Positions 1 through 12,407 of a stretch of 64,000 nt of DNA are shown here, one piece after another. The notes under the pieces are model-generated. The model was not told where the DNA came from, made no database searches, and saw nothing but the letters and a program-made list of their open reading frames with translations. The stretch lies in assembly GCF_001577835.2 (NCBI RefSeq), contig NC_029520.1:45604093-45668092 (forward strand), written 5' to 3'. The stretch's first letter is position 1; each line of letters begins with the position of its first letter. The DNA is from Coturnix japonica (lineage: Eukaryota > Chordata > Aves > Galliformes > Phasianidae). The position numbers and the translations under genes were made by a program.

Positions 1-1002
1 AGGGTGACCCATGGGCTGTGATTTATCATCTGAGACAGGCTTTGGGGTACTCAAGTTCTCCCCATCCCTGGACAAGCCCCCACTCTCAACCAGCCTCATC
101 CAGGCTGGGAAAAGGCAGCTCCCAGCAAGTAAGGAGGGGATAAACTGAGACGAAACAGTGAAAATACAGGAGGCTGCTCCAAGCTAGGGGGTCTGAACCA
201 ATTCCCTGACATATTCCAGATGTTCTTTAATGCAGCAGAACTCCAATATTGAGCTCCCTGCAGAGCGATGCTTTTCAGTAGAGCTCTCCGTTGGGTTAAT
301 GCAATAAGGATATGGATTGAGAGCAGGATTTCAGTATCACAGCCATACTGTGCGCTGGGAAACATGACCTAACACCACCTAGCAAACATGAATGGGAAGA
401 AAACATTATTATCTCAGGGGCGGGTGAAAAGTAAAGCTGTATTTGTTTGTAGCTTCACAACATTAGAAACTGTAGCACAGAGTGCACAGTAAATGTTTAT
501 CTTGTGTATTTTGCAAATTTCTCCAGGAAATCTTGTCACAGTGGGATTCACAGCCGCAAATCTGGTCACTTGGGTTCCCTGTGTGCTGGTGCAGTCACAC
601 GGTGAGCAATGGCAGGTAGAGCTGTGCTCTGCTTGGCGCTGCTCTGAGCTTTCATCTCTTTGAGACATTTTCAAGTAATGATGCTAAATGTGACATGAAA
701 AACAACAGAATGACCCGCAGCATATCTAAACTATTTACTTTAGCAATTATAAGACATCAGTACTGACGTAAACAGCAACTTGTGGCAAAACTGGATTAAG
801 TTTTAAGGAAGAATGGTGAGAAGTTGTGAAGAACTTCTTGTAGTCCTATGACCACAAAAAATGCGACTATTTGCCTGAGGGCACCAAACAAAAGTGGATT
901 TTGACTCCTTGCATTAACCTTTGTCAGTCAGAGCAATTACCCCCTGACATGCTGCCAGTGTAGGACTGGATGTTTGTAAGTGTAAACTCATGTCAAGCCA
1001 TT

Positions 1003-1345
1003 CATAGAATCATGAAGATTGGAAAGGAGCTCTAAGATCACCCAGTCTAAGCATCAACCCATGCTCACTGACCATGTCCCACATCTCCACAGTTCTTGAA
1101 CACTTCTAGGGATGGTGACTCCCCCACCTCCCTGGGCAGCCTGTGCCACTGCTTGACCACTCTCTGAGAATAAATGTTGCCTAATATCCAACCTGGACCT
1201 CCCCTGGCTGAAACTAAGCCTATTATCTCTCATCCTATCACAAGGGACAAATGGTCCAGCCCTGTGATGGGGACAGATGTGCCCAGTCCCTTTTAGCAGC
1301 TCTGCATCACCCTGTGGACACAGTGGGGAGAGCACTTAGCTATAC
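1003..1345 (-). mobile_element. CR1 LINE 3' fragment
   Basis: Begins with the reversed tail (CATAGAATCAT) and continues through CCTCCCTGGGCAGCCTGTGC, a standard CR1 3' segment. Diverged. Confidence 0.85.
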
Positions 1346-4300
1346 ATGGCACCTGGCTGCTTGCTCATGGTGACCCCAACTCCATGGCTAATCCTACAGC
1401 TGAAATCAAGGAAATCAAAGTAGTCGTAACGGTCCGGCACTGTGAACAAGGGACAAAATGCTGGGAACCAATTCTGGAGTAAGAAAGCTCATGACTTGTA
1501 CAGCACTTCTTCCGAAAGCACTGGGGAAAACACTTCCTGAAGGAGCTGTGCCACAAACACAATCTGACAGAGTAGATAAGAGGCAATTAATCATCATTAA
1601 GGGAATTAATCATCATTAGGAGAGAAGCAAGGCTAAAAAAAGCCAGTGGTTTATGATTCCAAAAGCACTTCACTTGAACACGTGGACCATCATCTTCCCA
1701 GGTTGCAATGTGTGAGTGCCTTACACATGCCTTCAGGTGGAGAGCCCTTCAAGCCAATAGGCCAAGAGCTCTCCAGAGCCCTCAGTGCCTCCTTCCATAG
1801 GCAATCTCAAGGATGAGGCCATGCAGTGCTCTCTCTTGCTAAGCAGCTGTCAGTCACTGTCCTAAAGAAAGACCATCCTTGGGAAGATGTGTCTGCTGTC
1901 TCCAGTGGGATGCACAGGGATAAAGAACAACCTACTGTTCTGGTCTTACTTCCCCTCCTGCTCCAACACTGCTCCTAGGTCCTACAACTAAATGTAAAGC
2001 TTTGCAGCATTACATGAAATAACATCCCTTTTGGTCTATTTTATCTGGGGATAAAATCACCTTTATTTTAACCAAATTACTTTTGCTCATTGATTTCACA
2101 CCACGGCAAGATTCACCATTCAGCAGCCCACACCACACAGTCCCACCATGTTTCAGGGTGCTTGCCTTCCTGTTTGAACACGAACACACGATGCCCTCAG
2201 CTCTTGGCCCTGGTGCTTTGTTTGGGTGTCTCTATTTCCATCTAGATGCCTTTTACAAGTGATTAAATACTGAAACAGTTTAAGAATCCGTATGTCCTGA
2301 GCAGATGAATGGAAAGACTTGTTTTGCTCACACTAAGGCCAGAATACTTGAATGAGTTCCTAGTTTTGTGCTATTAGACTTCTAGAGCAGGAAAACAATC
2401 TCAGTGTAACTAAACTGCCTACAGGCAGGCATACTGTACTAAGGAATACTATTTTCCTTCCCCATCACTAATTCTTCATGCTTTACTGCACTAAAGGGTC
2501 TTACAACTGCTATGATAACCACAGACGATGCCAAGGCAGTGAGGAAGGCTCCATGTCTGCACCACTGGGGCAACTCCCATGAGAGCAAATATACTCATAG
2601 CACCCTGCCCTCCCCATGGCATGGGCTCTGCTGAACATACGAGAGCAAAAACAAACATTACCATCCTGAAGAGCTAGTAGGGCTCTTTGGATGTTTGCAG
2701 AGGAAACAGGAGTATTTTCTGAAAGATCAGTGGGAATTTCAGTCCTCAGGAGATGCTCAGATCTCACTCGGGAATATGGCTGTATTTATGAAGAAATAAA
2801 GAATGTTTCTGCCAGTAAATACCATAGCAAAAACTGTTGGTTTACACAGTGCAGGATGAATTCCTTACTGACTCAGAGGCCTTGAGACACAGGCTAATCA
2901 CAGATACTTGGATTTCCCCTGGAAACTTCCATCTGTGGCCCTTGCCAATTCTGAATTGGCTTGGACATGAGAGGAGATCCCAGCAGGAGGACAACTATGA
3001 GGAGAAATGATTGAGCCCCAGGGACACAACAGGAACACAGAACAGAAGAACCCCCTGCTTCTTCTGTAGCCCTCAGAAAGAGGCACTGCTTCTGCGGTTT
3101 CTCACTTACTTTCCCTGCATAATTTCCCCTTTGCAGTGATGGGAACTTTCTGCAAGAAGAGGCCATAGAGGGTCTGGAGGGGAAGACATATGAGGGGTAG
3201 CTGAGGTCTCTGGTTTGCTGGGGGTCAGGGAATGGTTCTGCACCAGAGGGCTGTGAGCATGGAACAGCCCGCACAGGGAAGTGGGCACGGCCCTGAGCTG
3301 AACTTGAAGTCTGGTTCAAGAAGTGCTGGGACAATACTGCCAGATATAGGGCTTGGATTTGGGTGGTCCTGAGTAGAGCCAGAGGTTGGAGTCAATGGTC
3401 CTTATGGGTCCCTTGTGGGACACTCCACGGTCACAAAATACCCTAACCGGTCCACCAAGTCCCAACACAGCGCTGACATAATAACGAAGGCCAGGCAGGA
3501 TCCAATGCCACACAACAACCTTTGGGATCAGTGTTACATTCCCTGATCTAAAATTAGGCACAGCCCACATCCTTTGCAGGGGAGTGAGAGGCTGAACAAC
3601 AGTGAGCACAGCCAGGCCCCAGCCTGGCTTTTCAACACATACCAGAGCATTTCCCCTGGAGTCATGGGCAGTGGGTACTACTCAAGCAGCTCCTCTCACC
3701 CATCTGTAGCACCAGCAATTGTGACCCTGGGCTTCCCACCCCAGAGCTCCTGCAGAGATGTTGTGTGCAGATGGCTGAGACTCATCCCACACGTGAGGAT
3801 ATCACAGCAAGCTGACCATGCTTCCAGCACATCTCCTATGAGCTGTGAGCATGTCAGAGACAGCTGGGCACAGAAACCTCAAGCAGGGAGCCCTCCCCCA
3901 GTCCATACTGTGGGAGGGTACCAGGGCTGCCTCAGAAATGCATGTCCTCCTCCCACAGATACCAGTGTAGCCTCAGCCATGGATGCCTCCCCCACCAGAA
4001 ATATCATGGCAAAGGTGTCATCAGCCTCAGCTGTGGGCCACTCCTTGAGCAGAAATGAAGTGGGGCTGCAGACCCAGACTTGCACACAAGCCCCTCCTTC
4101 AAAAAAGATTTATGGCATTCCAGCCAGATTTGAATTCCTGATTCAATGCCCTGACATGTAGCATCTTTGATACCTGTATAAATCAAAATCAGGAAAGCTC
4201 TGTATGGTTGATTCAATTCAGATGTACCTAAAGACAGCAGAACCTCGTGAAGCTTGTGCCACTGGTAGCCAGGTTCTCAAAAAGGGCTCACGCTTCCACA

Positions 4301-6019
4301 GCTGACAGATCATAATTCTGCCACAGGTCAAACCACAAACGTCAGCCAGCCTCAAACAGACCTGGATGAAAGCATCCTGTACTCTCAGTTTAGGGGTGAA
4401 GGTACCCTGCAGCAGTAGTTGCTGCTGCACATATTGGTGGAAGCCACCCTGCCTGGCTCTCACATCTACATTCAGTTGATTGATCTACCCAGCACAAGGA
4501 CAGTCTTTAGTTTGTAAGGCATTATCTCTGTTAATAGCCAACCTGATGGTCCCCTTTAACCTCAGACTGAGCAAAAAATAACCTGCACAGGGAGTTCTTC
4601 AGTGAAGGCCAGCAGGACTGTCCTTCCCAGGAGGTATCTCCATCACTCATTAAAGACAGGCCCTACATCATCTTTAAGTTATCCAGATAGCTGCAGCCAA
4701 GTTGCAGTTTGGTACAACACAGAGGAAACCCAAGAGGAAGTATAACTTCATCCTGGTAATTTTGGGGATCTTACTGAGAGGGGAAGTTGTGGATCCACCA
4801 TCTCTATTGCTTGCTAATGGGAAACATTCATTGAGTACAGCAGGAACTTTTCCCTTAGCGGTTAGCACTACATGACACAACCTGCATGGAGAACATTGGC
4901 ACCCAAACCTTTCTGTCCCCACCCCCACTTCTGTTCCTGCCCCCCAAACCTCCCTATTGCTGTGCTCTGCATTCATTATTTGGGCATATCACCACAGATC
5001 TGGGTTTGGTTGCTGATGGAGAAAAAGAATTCTTGCTTCCATTACTTGCAGCCACAAATGCTGAAAAGCACTTCAGTCATTCACAAGCAATGTATTTTTG
5101 TGAGCTCGTAATCCAAGCAATCTTTTTAAGATCTGGGTGGTTTGAGTTAAAATGTACAGCAGTCTTGAGGGCTTGATCCACTTCTCCCATCAGTTACCAG
5201 CTGCTCTGCCTCAGCTGCTGAGCAGAGGCTGTGCCTACTGAGCCAGCAAGCTACCACAGAGCTTGCTGAGTCTCCACGTGCCTCTACTTAGATCTGGGGC
5301 TCCAGACCTTATTAATTCTTCAGAACTCTCAGCTCTTGTGCTTACCCCAAGCCATATAAACTCCTGGGCAGTGCTAGGTAGATACTATCAGTGTGACCTC
5401 ATGGTCTTTCATCCCACAATTTAATAAGCATCCAAATTTCTGTTTGTGCATGCCTTTCTTCTATGAAAATAGCCCAGAGTGAGCAGAACTAGCAGAGGTA
5501 CTTCTGACTCTCCCAAGTGCCAACCTCACTGAGTGCCCCACCAGCTTCATAGCCACATTCTAAGTGGGGGATAACAAGGTGATACCTGCTCTCCTATAGA
5601 GCTACTACCAGCCACCTGCACCCAGACCTGTTAATGCCCTAATACTGATGTATGCACAGCTGGATTTACTTAGGATTAATTAGTTTAGCTGATGGAAAAT
5701 CCCACAGGGCAATTAACAGTTCCCCTTGCTGCTAATAAAGGTAATTAAACCAAGCTCAAACAAAATCTTAAATTCCATTCAATGAATAATCAAGTTGAAT
5801 TAGCAGGTTCCAGGAAGGAAACCCTTACCATCACCGTGATCTGTATCTCAACACACCTTTAGCTGGCGGAGAAGGGCAGCAGCTTCCCCAGCACTCTGAA
5901 AGAAATTCAGACTTCCCTTCAACACATTTTGTTTGATTCTCTTCTTTTCTTGTGGATGAAATTAATCATTTACTCTCAAGGGCCAGGAGTTAATAATTCT
6001 TTTTATTATTATTTGTTTT

Positions 6020-6082
6020 CGGTTGAAATTGGATGATCATTGCGGTCCTTTTCAACCCAGGCCATTCTATGATTCTATGAAT
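6020..6082 (+). mobile_element. CR1 3' end, short
   Basis: Ends CCATTCTATGATTCTATGA, the diagnostic CR1 tail. Confidence 0.8.
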
Positions 6083-6469
6083 ATCAGTGTAGCCCTATGG
6101 ATTGCATTCTGAGTAGCATGAAACATGGAACAATTCCCATGCAGTGCTACAATATGTGTATCTTGGTTAGCCTCTAAATATCACATCAGTCACCACAAGA
6201 TGCCTGTCTGGGAAATCAACACTCAGACAAGCAGTGCAATGATTCTGTGGATCAACAAGAGATTAAGTGCAGAGATGGATCTGTTTCAAGTAAGTGTGGC
6301 ACTTGAAGGATGACATTCACAAGAGCACCCTCTGCCTGCAGGCAGCAAATCTTGCCCCATTTCATCTTCCCAATGATTTTTAGGCTGACATGGCACCATG
6401 CATTTTGGTCCCATGGTGATGACACTGATTGCCAAGCAGGGGAACCAGCCTCAGGGAGTCCCAGGGGGG

Positions 6470-6610
6470 AACCTTCAATACCTTCAGAGACGGTGAATCC
6501 ACCACGTCCCTGAGCAGTGTGTACCAATGCCTTGCCACTCTTTCAGAGAAGAGATTTTTCTTAATAACACCTTAATTCACCTGAACCTCCTTAGCACAAC
6601 TTAAGTGTAT
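6470..6610 (-). mobile_element. CR1 fragment near TNFAIP2 promoter
   Basis: Diverged match to the CR1 segment with CCTGAGCAGTGTGTACCAAT and a following TTTCAGAGAAGAGA; it abuts the promoter island. Confidence 0.65.
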
Positions 6611-6767
6611 TGCCATGCATAGACACAACCCCCGTGTCCCATTCACCGCTCCATCAGGATGCTGGGGCGGTGCAACCAACACTTTCCCGAACTACCCAGA
6701 TCCTCCCACTGGAACTTCTTCCCCATGCAAGGGGATTTCTTGCTTCCCTTTAGAATCGGGTTGGGGC

Positions 6768-6777
6768 GGAGTTTCCC
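6768..6777 (-). promoter_or_regulatory. consensus NF-kappaB site in TNFAIP2 promoter
   Basis: The + strand reads GGAGTTTCCC, whose reverse complement GGGAAACTCC fits GGGRNWYYCC at every position. It lies about 50 bp upstream of the TATA-like box. A second, one-mismatch site (GGGGATTTCT) is at 6731-6740. TNFAIP2 is a known TNF/NF-kappaB target, so the placement is functionally plausible; binding is inferred. Confidence 0.6.
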
Positions 6778-6825
6778 AAGCAGCGGGTTCCCTGCGAGAC
6801 CGGGTCTCCGCCTCTGTGCCCTGCC

Positions 6826-6832
6826 TTTATAG
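6826..6832 (+). promoter_or_regulatory. TATA-like box
   Basis: TTTATAG within CCTTTATAGTCG, about 30 bp upstream of the expected start of the short first exon, which ends at 6885. Confidence 0.5.
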
Positions 6833-6855
6833 TCGAGTTGCTCCCGTGCTGCGCA

Positions 6856-6885
6856 GCCAGTGCCGCTGCAGGGAGTCGCCGCACG
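6856..6885 (+). other. TNFAIP2: TNFAIP2 non-coding exon 1
   Basis: The 3' end is set by a strong donor, CACG|GTAAGTCC, at 6886. The 5' end (about 6856) is only an estimate, placed about 30 bp after the TATA-like box. Splicing to the acceptor at 12061 removes a 5.2 kb intron and gives a 5' UTR ending 12 nt into exon 2. Confidence 0.55.
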
Positions 6886-7595
6886 GTAAGTCCGTCTGTA
6901 TGTCCTATAGTTTGTCTGTCTGTCCGTCCTTTCGCCGCAGCTCGGGGCTCCCACCCCCTCGTCCACCCCCGCAGGACCCACGCCTCTCCTCCTCTCTAAT
7001 TGCCGGGTTAGCGGGCACGCGGCTCTTGCTTGCGTTCGGGACAGCGGAGTTAGGTGGAAAGTGCTCAAAGGGGACTCCCCACCCAGGAGACCCTACTTTG
7101 TTATGGCCTGAATAGAGCAGACGGCTGTTCCAGCAGCAGTCAGAAGGGTGATGGCTCCAGGTGCATCCCAGGGCTGGGGACCACTGGGCTGCATGTCCTC
7201 AGCATCATGACAGTTGTGTGATTGCTGTTGCTCACTGCACAGGTGTCAGAGCATCAGTACAGGAAGTAAGCAATGGCTCTTGTTAATGCACTCACCCAGA
7301 TATAGATCTTGGGCACCAAAGCATCCTCAAACTCCATTGCACGTCTGCATCCAGATCGTGTGGTGCTTCCCACCCCCTCCTGCTTTTGTTTCTTTCAAAA
7401 GGAAGTGGTTTCCTCCCAGATTCCAGGAAAATAATGGGTTTATGATTCAGTCAAAACAGCTGTGCTGAAATGCCCAGTTTCAGTGTATGAAAATGTGTTG
7501 TCCCAGGCAGCTGTCATGCCCTGTGTCGTGGTTTTGAGCTGACAAACTTCTGCAATGCCATGCTCACAGCTTTGTAACTGTGGAGGAGACATCAG

Positions 7596-7918
7596 TGCAA
7601 TCTTCCAGTACTTAAAGAGAGCTTGTAAATGGTGAGAGACCAACTTTTTATATGGGTGAGGGAGAATGATTTCCAAGTAAAACATGGGTGACTTAAGTTA
7701 GATCTCTGGAGGAAATTCTCTGCTCAGAAGGTAGTAAGGCCCTGGCACTGCTGCCTAGAAAAGCAGCGTGTTCCTCATCCCTGGAGGTGCTCGAGGCCAG
7801 ATTGGATGGGGCCCTGGGCAGCCTGAGCTGGTCGATGGTGTCCTGCCCATGCCAGGAGGTTGGGAGTGGATGGTCTTTAACTTCCTATCCAACACAAGCC
7901 ATTCTATGGTTCTGTGAA
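7596..7918 (+). mobile_element. CR1 LINE 3' fragment
   Basis: Contains GATGGGGCCCTGGGCAGCCT and ends CATTCTATGGTTCTGTGA; in TNFAIP2 intron 1. Confidence 0.85.
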
Positions 7919-9459
7919 GTGTGAGCCAGAAAAGTGCCACTGTGCTTAGCACCCACCTTTCCCCAGGGCACTGAGGAACCTGCCTGAAATTCCCTGGGCA
8001 ACCACCCCACATTCATTGCATTAGCTTCTCAGCCCCAGGTGAAGGGTGGTTCAGGGTTAAGATCCTCGTGTGTCTCAGTGTAGAACCCCTTCCTGAGGCT
8101 GCTACAAATTAAGGATGTGGCTGGAGCTGATCTAGGAGCCATGGTTCTTTGCCATCCACTTTCAGAGCTGAAAATGTGAAGAAACAGTTGTTCATCAAAA
8201 TATCCAATTGCCGACTCCCACTATGGGACTTTGGGGCTTGCTACTTCTGATGGAGATGATAAAATGGGAACAGAGAGCTTTGGAGAAATGGTTTGAGTTT
8301 GCTGAAGCTTCAGTGCCCTTTCTATAAAAAGAAGCCTGGAAAGCCAAAGAGACTGAAAATGATTGTAAGAGAGGTTGCTGCAGGAGCTCTGGAATAGCCA
8401 CTGGAATCCCTGTGTCTTCTTGGTCTGTTTATCCCTACCAGCAAACGTGGCAAGCTCTAAGCATGAGAGTGAGATTCATCTTCACGAATAGTAATAGGAA
8501 AAACAAAATCCTGGAGAGCAGCATCTAGTTTGCCTTTCAGCAGCAGTAGTTTAAAATGATCCTGCCTGCTTCCAAAGCAAGAAGTGAAAAGATCCAATTA
8601 CACTGAATTTCCCCTTTTTTATTTATGTAGTGCCAATGTATCTGTGTAAATTTTATCATGTGCTGCTTGAAATGTTTTCACTCCCTACACTGGGTTGCAG
8701 GACTGTTTCCAATTGTGCTACAGTACTTTAGGGAGCCGAGACCCTCCTTTAAGAATGACAGAGGCATTGTTTGGTTCTCTATGTGTTGTTCCCTGGGCAG
8801 GAGATAGTTTGAAGGCAACTCAGGGCACCTCATGCTAGATGAGATGCCTGGGGCCATTCTCCTCCTTCCTTCGGTCCCTCATCAATGCTACCCCTTGGGG
8901 TACTGGTGTCCTGGTTCATCTATGGATTACATCTCCCAGACAGAACCAAGTGCCAGCTCCCAGCTTCACAGTGTATTTGTTCGGTACCAATCCAGACAAC
9001 AAAAATAGGTAGGAAAAAGAAAAATACTTCTTAAGACGGCTTCTCACTTTGCAAAGATTGGAGCTGGTGACTCAGTAGGCTCTTTGCTTTGGTTTCTTGG
9101 CAGCTTATTTAGGTGCTGCTGCATGGTCTGAGTAATGATTTGATCCACTGCAGTGCTCTCATGTGGGTTGTGATCCCACTTCCATGGGGAGAAGGGGAGA
9201 TACAGGGAACAAACTTTGCTGAATAACTTCTGTGGGATAGAGGGGCTTTCCAGTAAAACCAGACAATAATGTGATCAGGAGGGTGGAAAAGGCAGCAAGT
9301 CCATACAAATGCCTGCTACATTGGCAGCAGCTCAGGAAAAAGCAGTCAAACAAAAAATTCAGAACAGAGTTAATTAGATGGTCTCTGCCGATACGGGACA
9401 AGCTGCCCCTCATCAATGAGCTCATCCTAAATGCTGAGCTTCTGTAAAGGATCTGAGCA

Positions 9460-9557
9460 CCTGATGGAGCTGTAGGTGTCCCCATTCATTACAGGGGAGT
9501 TGGACTAGATGTTCTTTAAGCGTTCCTTCCAACCCAAGCAATTCTGATTCTGTGAAG
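9460..9557 (+). mobile_element. CR1 3' end
   Basis: GTTGGACTAGATGTTCTTTA followed by CCTTCCAACCCAAGCAATTC and a partial tail. Confidence 0.8.
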
Positions 9558-10025
9558 GCAGCAGCTCGGCACCCAGCTGGTCCCAGTGCAGCCATGCTGG
9601 CAGTCAGCACCACCATCATCCCAGTGGCACAAGCACAAGTGTGGGATAGCAGAGGATGCTGTGTGAGCTGTGCAGCTCTTCTGGATAGAAACCATAACAC
9701 TAAATGTATCGTTCTGGAGACTCATGCCACAAAACAATAGTGAGAATGATGATGATAGTAAAAGCTATTATTAAATAGAAAATTGTCAGTAATGATGACT
9801 TGGGAATCAATGTAGAGATATGATCTTAAACCATTACATTTCCCAAAACTCAATTATGAACTCCTTGCTTTGGGAAATGACAGATCACTTGGGAAATGCC
9901 TGCTGAAGTGATTAGGAGCCACTGTAGTTCTGACCAGAACTGTGGGCAGAGAGCAGTATGCACAGATAGCCCTCAGCTGAGCCTGCAGTGTGTCTGCTCT
10001 GCCATGGCAGCCAAGAGTGGACTGT

Positions 10026-10440
10026 AGAATCACAGAATCGTTGAGGTTGGAAAAGACCTCTAAGATCATCTAGTCCAACTGTCCACCTACCATCAATACT
10101 GCCCATTGACCACATCCCTCAGTGCCACATCTCCCCATTACTGAATGCATCCAGGGACAGTGACTCCACCAGCTCCCTGGGGAGCCTGTGCCAGTGCCTT
10201 GCCACTCCTTCTGAGAAGAAATATTTCCTACTATTCAACCTGAATTTCCCCTCGTGCAACTTGAGCCCATTCCCTCGCATCTTATTGCAGTGCTGCTGGA
10301 GAGGCACAAAGAAATGCAAAGCAGAAGTGCCAAACTGATAAAGTGTGGGTGAGTGCTCGATCTGGTCAAGCATAAGCGCACTTACAGCCTTCCTCAGATA
10401 CATGGCTACCTTGGCTTTTATTAGTTCAAGCTGAAAAAAC
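10026..10440 (-). mobile_element. CR1 LINE 3' fragment
   Basis: Starts AGAATCACAGAATCGTTGAG and runs through the CAGTGCCTTGCCACTCCTTC block; one of the longer copies here. Confidence 0.9.
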
Positions 10441-10744
10441 ATACCAGGACTCTTTCCTGCACATTCTTATGTCAGTATTTCTCAAAGATAAATTATTTTT
10501 ATTCCTTTTCCTATTGAAGAAGCAGCAAAACGATTCTGAAATTCTTTTTTTCTGATCATCATTCCTCGAAACAAAAGGCAGAAGTGACTGCTACCTGAAA
10601 GCCACCTTTGGCTGTATGGAGGGGAGTAGTGCCTTATTTTTGTAGAAACAAACAAGAGCATGCTTTGTTTGGGATGAGAAGGCTCAGTTGATTTCTGTGC
10701 TTGCACAAACAGGAAGGATGGAATTTGGCAGAATTAATTTAAGT

Positions 10745-10806
10745 CGTGGAATCCTAGAGTTGTTTGAGTTGGAAAGGACCTCTAAGGATCATCTAGTCCA
10801 GCTCCA
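10745..10806 (-). mobile_element. CR1 3' end, short
   Basis: GAGTTGGAAAGGACCTCTAA then CATCTAGTCCAGCTCCA, the reversed CR1 end. Confidence 0.75.
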
Positions 10807-11639
10807 GCATAGTACTGAGAAATATGAGCTAGCCCTTTTCTGCTCTCTTTTTTTCCCTATTCTAATGGAATATTCTAATATTTGTGACTGGAGTAGCCCC
10901 AGTGCAGCACAGCAACCCTTTCTCCCTTAGGATTTCCCACACGGAAGGGATGTGTGCATGGCTGCAGGGTCCTGGTGTCCCAGCCATAGCAGCAGCCCAG
11001 GGTTGCATTGTGCTGCACCCAAGGTCACTGGGCACGTGCTCAATGGAAAGCCTGCCAACTGTATGGCTGCACTCCTTCCTCTGCTTCCCAAAGGAGCTCT
11101 CAGCTTCATACTGCCTTTGCTTTAGAAGCTTTATGGACACTGAAAGTGACCAAGCAGCAAAGCAGGGAGAAGAAAAGCATTTCAGCAATACACGCTTGCT
11201 TGCTCCCTCCGATGTGGTGCTTTAAAGGTCTCCAACCTGTGGGGACACAAAGGAGGAATTGCAGCTAAAACAAAAAAAGCCACATGCTTCCAACCGGTTT
11301 GCCCAGAAATGAGTATCATACTTAGTATCAGCATAATACATACCAGCAGCATAAACTTGTAAGGGTATTTGAAGATTGCCTTGTGACTGAAGCCAAATTT
11401 GTCCTTTATTTACAGTCTAATTCCTCTGCTCTTGCAAGGTAAATGTAAGCCAAAATGTGCCTGAGAGTTCTTCATACATAATTATATTGGTCTCCCAGAA
11501 AATCACTTAGAAAAAGTGCTGGAACTTTCCCAGGAAAGGCTGGAATCAGTCCTGATCCTGTATGAAAGTAAGGGGGATGTAAATTGCTTTGAATAATGGC
11601 AGGACGCTTGTCCCACCACACAGCCTAACTCTTTACAAG

Positions 11640-11930
11640 GGTAGATAATGGCAGGACAAGTGGAAATGGTTTTTAGTTGGAGGAGGATAATTTAGGTTGG
11701 ATACTGGGGGGGAAATTCTTCACAGAGAGAGTGGTGAGGTGCTGGAACAGGTTGCCCGGGGAGGTTGTGGATGCCCCATCTCTGAAAGTGTTCAAGGCCA
11801 TGTTGGATGGGGCCCTGGGCAGCCTGGTCTGGTATTAGATATGGAGGTTGGTGGACCTGACTGTGGTGGGGGTTTGGAGCTTGATGATGCTTGAGGTCCC
11901 TTCCAACCCAAGCCATTCTATGATTCTATG
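11640..11930 (+). mobile_element. CR1 LINE 3' fragment, well preserved
   Basis: Runs from GGTTGGATACTGGG through GATGGGGCCCTGGGCAGCCT to CCATTCTATGATTCTATG; it ends 130 bp before TNFAIP2 exon 2. Confidence 0.92.
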
Positions 11931-12061
11931 CAGGGAGAGCTCATTACAGAAATGCTTTTCTTTTGATGGCAGTATATCTTGACATGTTGGGCTGTGGTAA
12001 TTTTTATGCAAACTGTTACAACCTGACTGGTATTTTATTTTTTTTCCCCTGAAATTTACAG

Positions 12062-12407
12062 GCTAGGAGAAAAATGATGAAAATGTTACCTTTTTTCCAA
12101 AGTGGTCCCATTGGAATACGCAATGGAACAGCAGGTTGCAATGGTGTAAATGGGAAGCTGGAAAACCCTTTGGCTTCAGTGGCTGAGCACGTCCCTGTGT
12201 GTCCTTCTGGAGACGAGATCTGGTCCAAGGACCAGGAGAAAATGAGTGAGAGGCCGGAGGCAGCCTGCAGAACCTCGCGGGCTTCTTCCATCACCAGCAA
12301 CGAGAGCTGTGCCTCTGCTGGGGAGAGTCCGGAGAAGGGGAAGAAAGGAATAAAGGGGATACTCACAACTGCACTTAAGAAAATGAGGAAGGCCAGGCCG
12401 CCCAGCA
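12062..12407 (+). CDS. TNFAIP2: TNFAIP2 exon 2 (first coding)
   Basis: Acceptor AATTTACAG|GCTAGG follows a T-rich tract. The ATG is at 12074, with a second ATG immediately after. The donor is AGCA|GTAAGTG, leaving phase 1. It encodes residues 1-111: a Ser/Glu-rich linker followed by the basic patch GKKGIKGILTTALKKMRKAR, a candidate phosphoinositide-binding element by analogy with the basic N-terminus of mammalian M-Sec. Confidence 0.88.

Larger units (their letters stand above)
1..6469. other. upstream intergenic DNA
   Basis: No spliced gene recognised. It contains the CR1 pieces at 1003 and 6020. A 195-codon + frame (3574-4161) has no family signature and no convincing splice partners. Part of 3340-3420 weakly resembles a CR1 end (CAATGGTCCTTATGGGTCCC) but is too degraded to call. 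Confidence 0.5.
6660..7060 (+). promoter_or_regulatory. TNFAIP2: TNFAIP2 promoter, GC-rich/CpG island
   Basis: A GC- and CpG-rich block in an otherwise AT-balanced region. It spans a TATA-like TTTATAG (6826-6832), GC boxes (GGGGCGG at 6664-6670 and 6763-6769) and the non-coding first exon with its donor. It lies 5.2 kb upstream of the first coding exon on the correct strand. The start site itself is inferred from the TATA-like box. Confidence 0.75.
6886..12061 (+). other. TNFAIP2 intron 1
   Basis: 5.2 kb intron from the GTAAGT donor to the exon 2 acceptor, with five CR1 fragments in both orientations. The first part is still CpG-rich and likely regulatory. No other gene seen. Confidence 0.55.

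Noticed and set aside
3574-4161. 195-codon + frame
   Set aside because: No recognisable motif and no promoter or splice partners; overlapping - frames are just as open.
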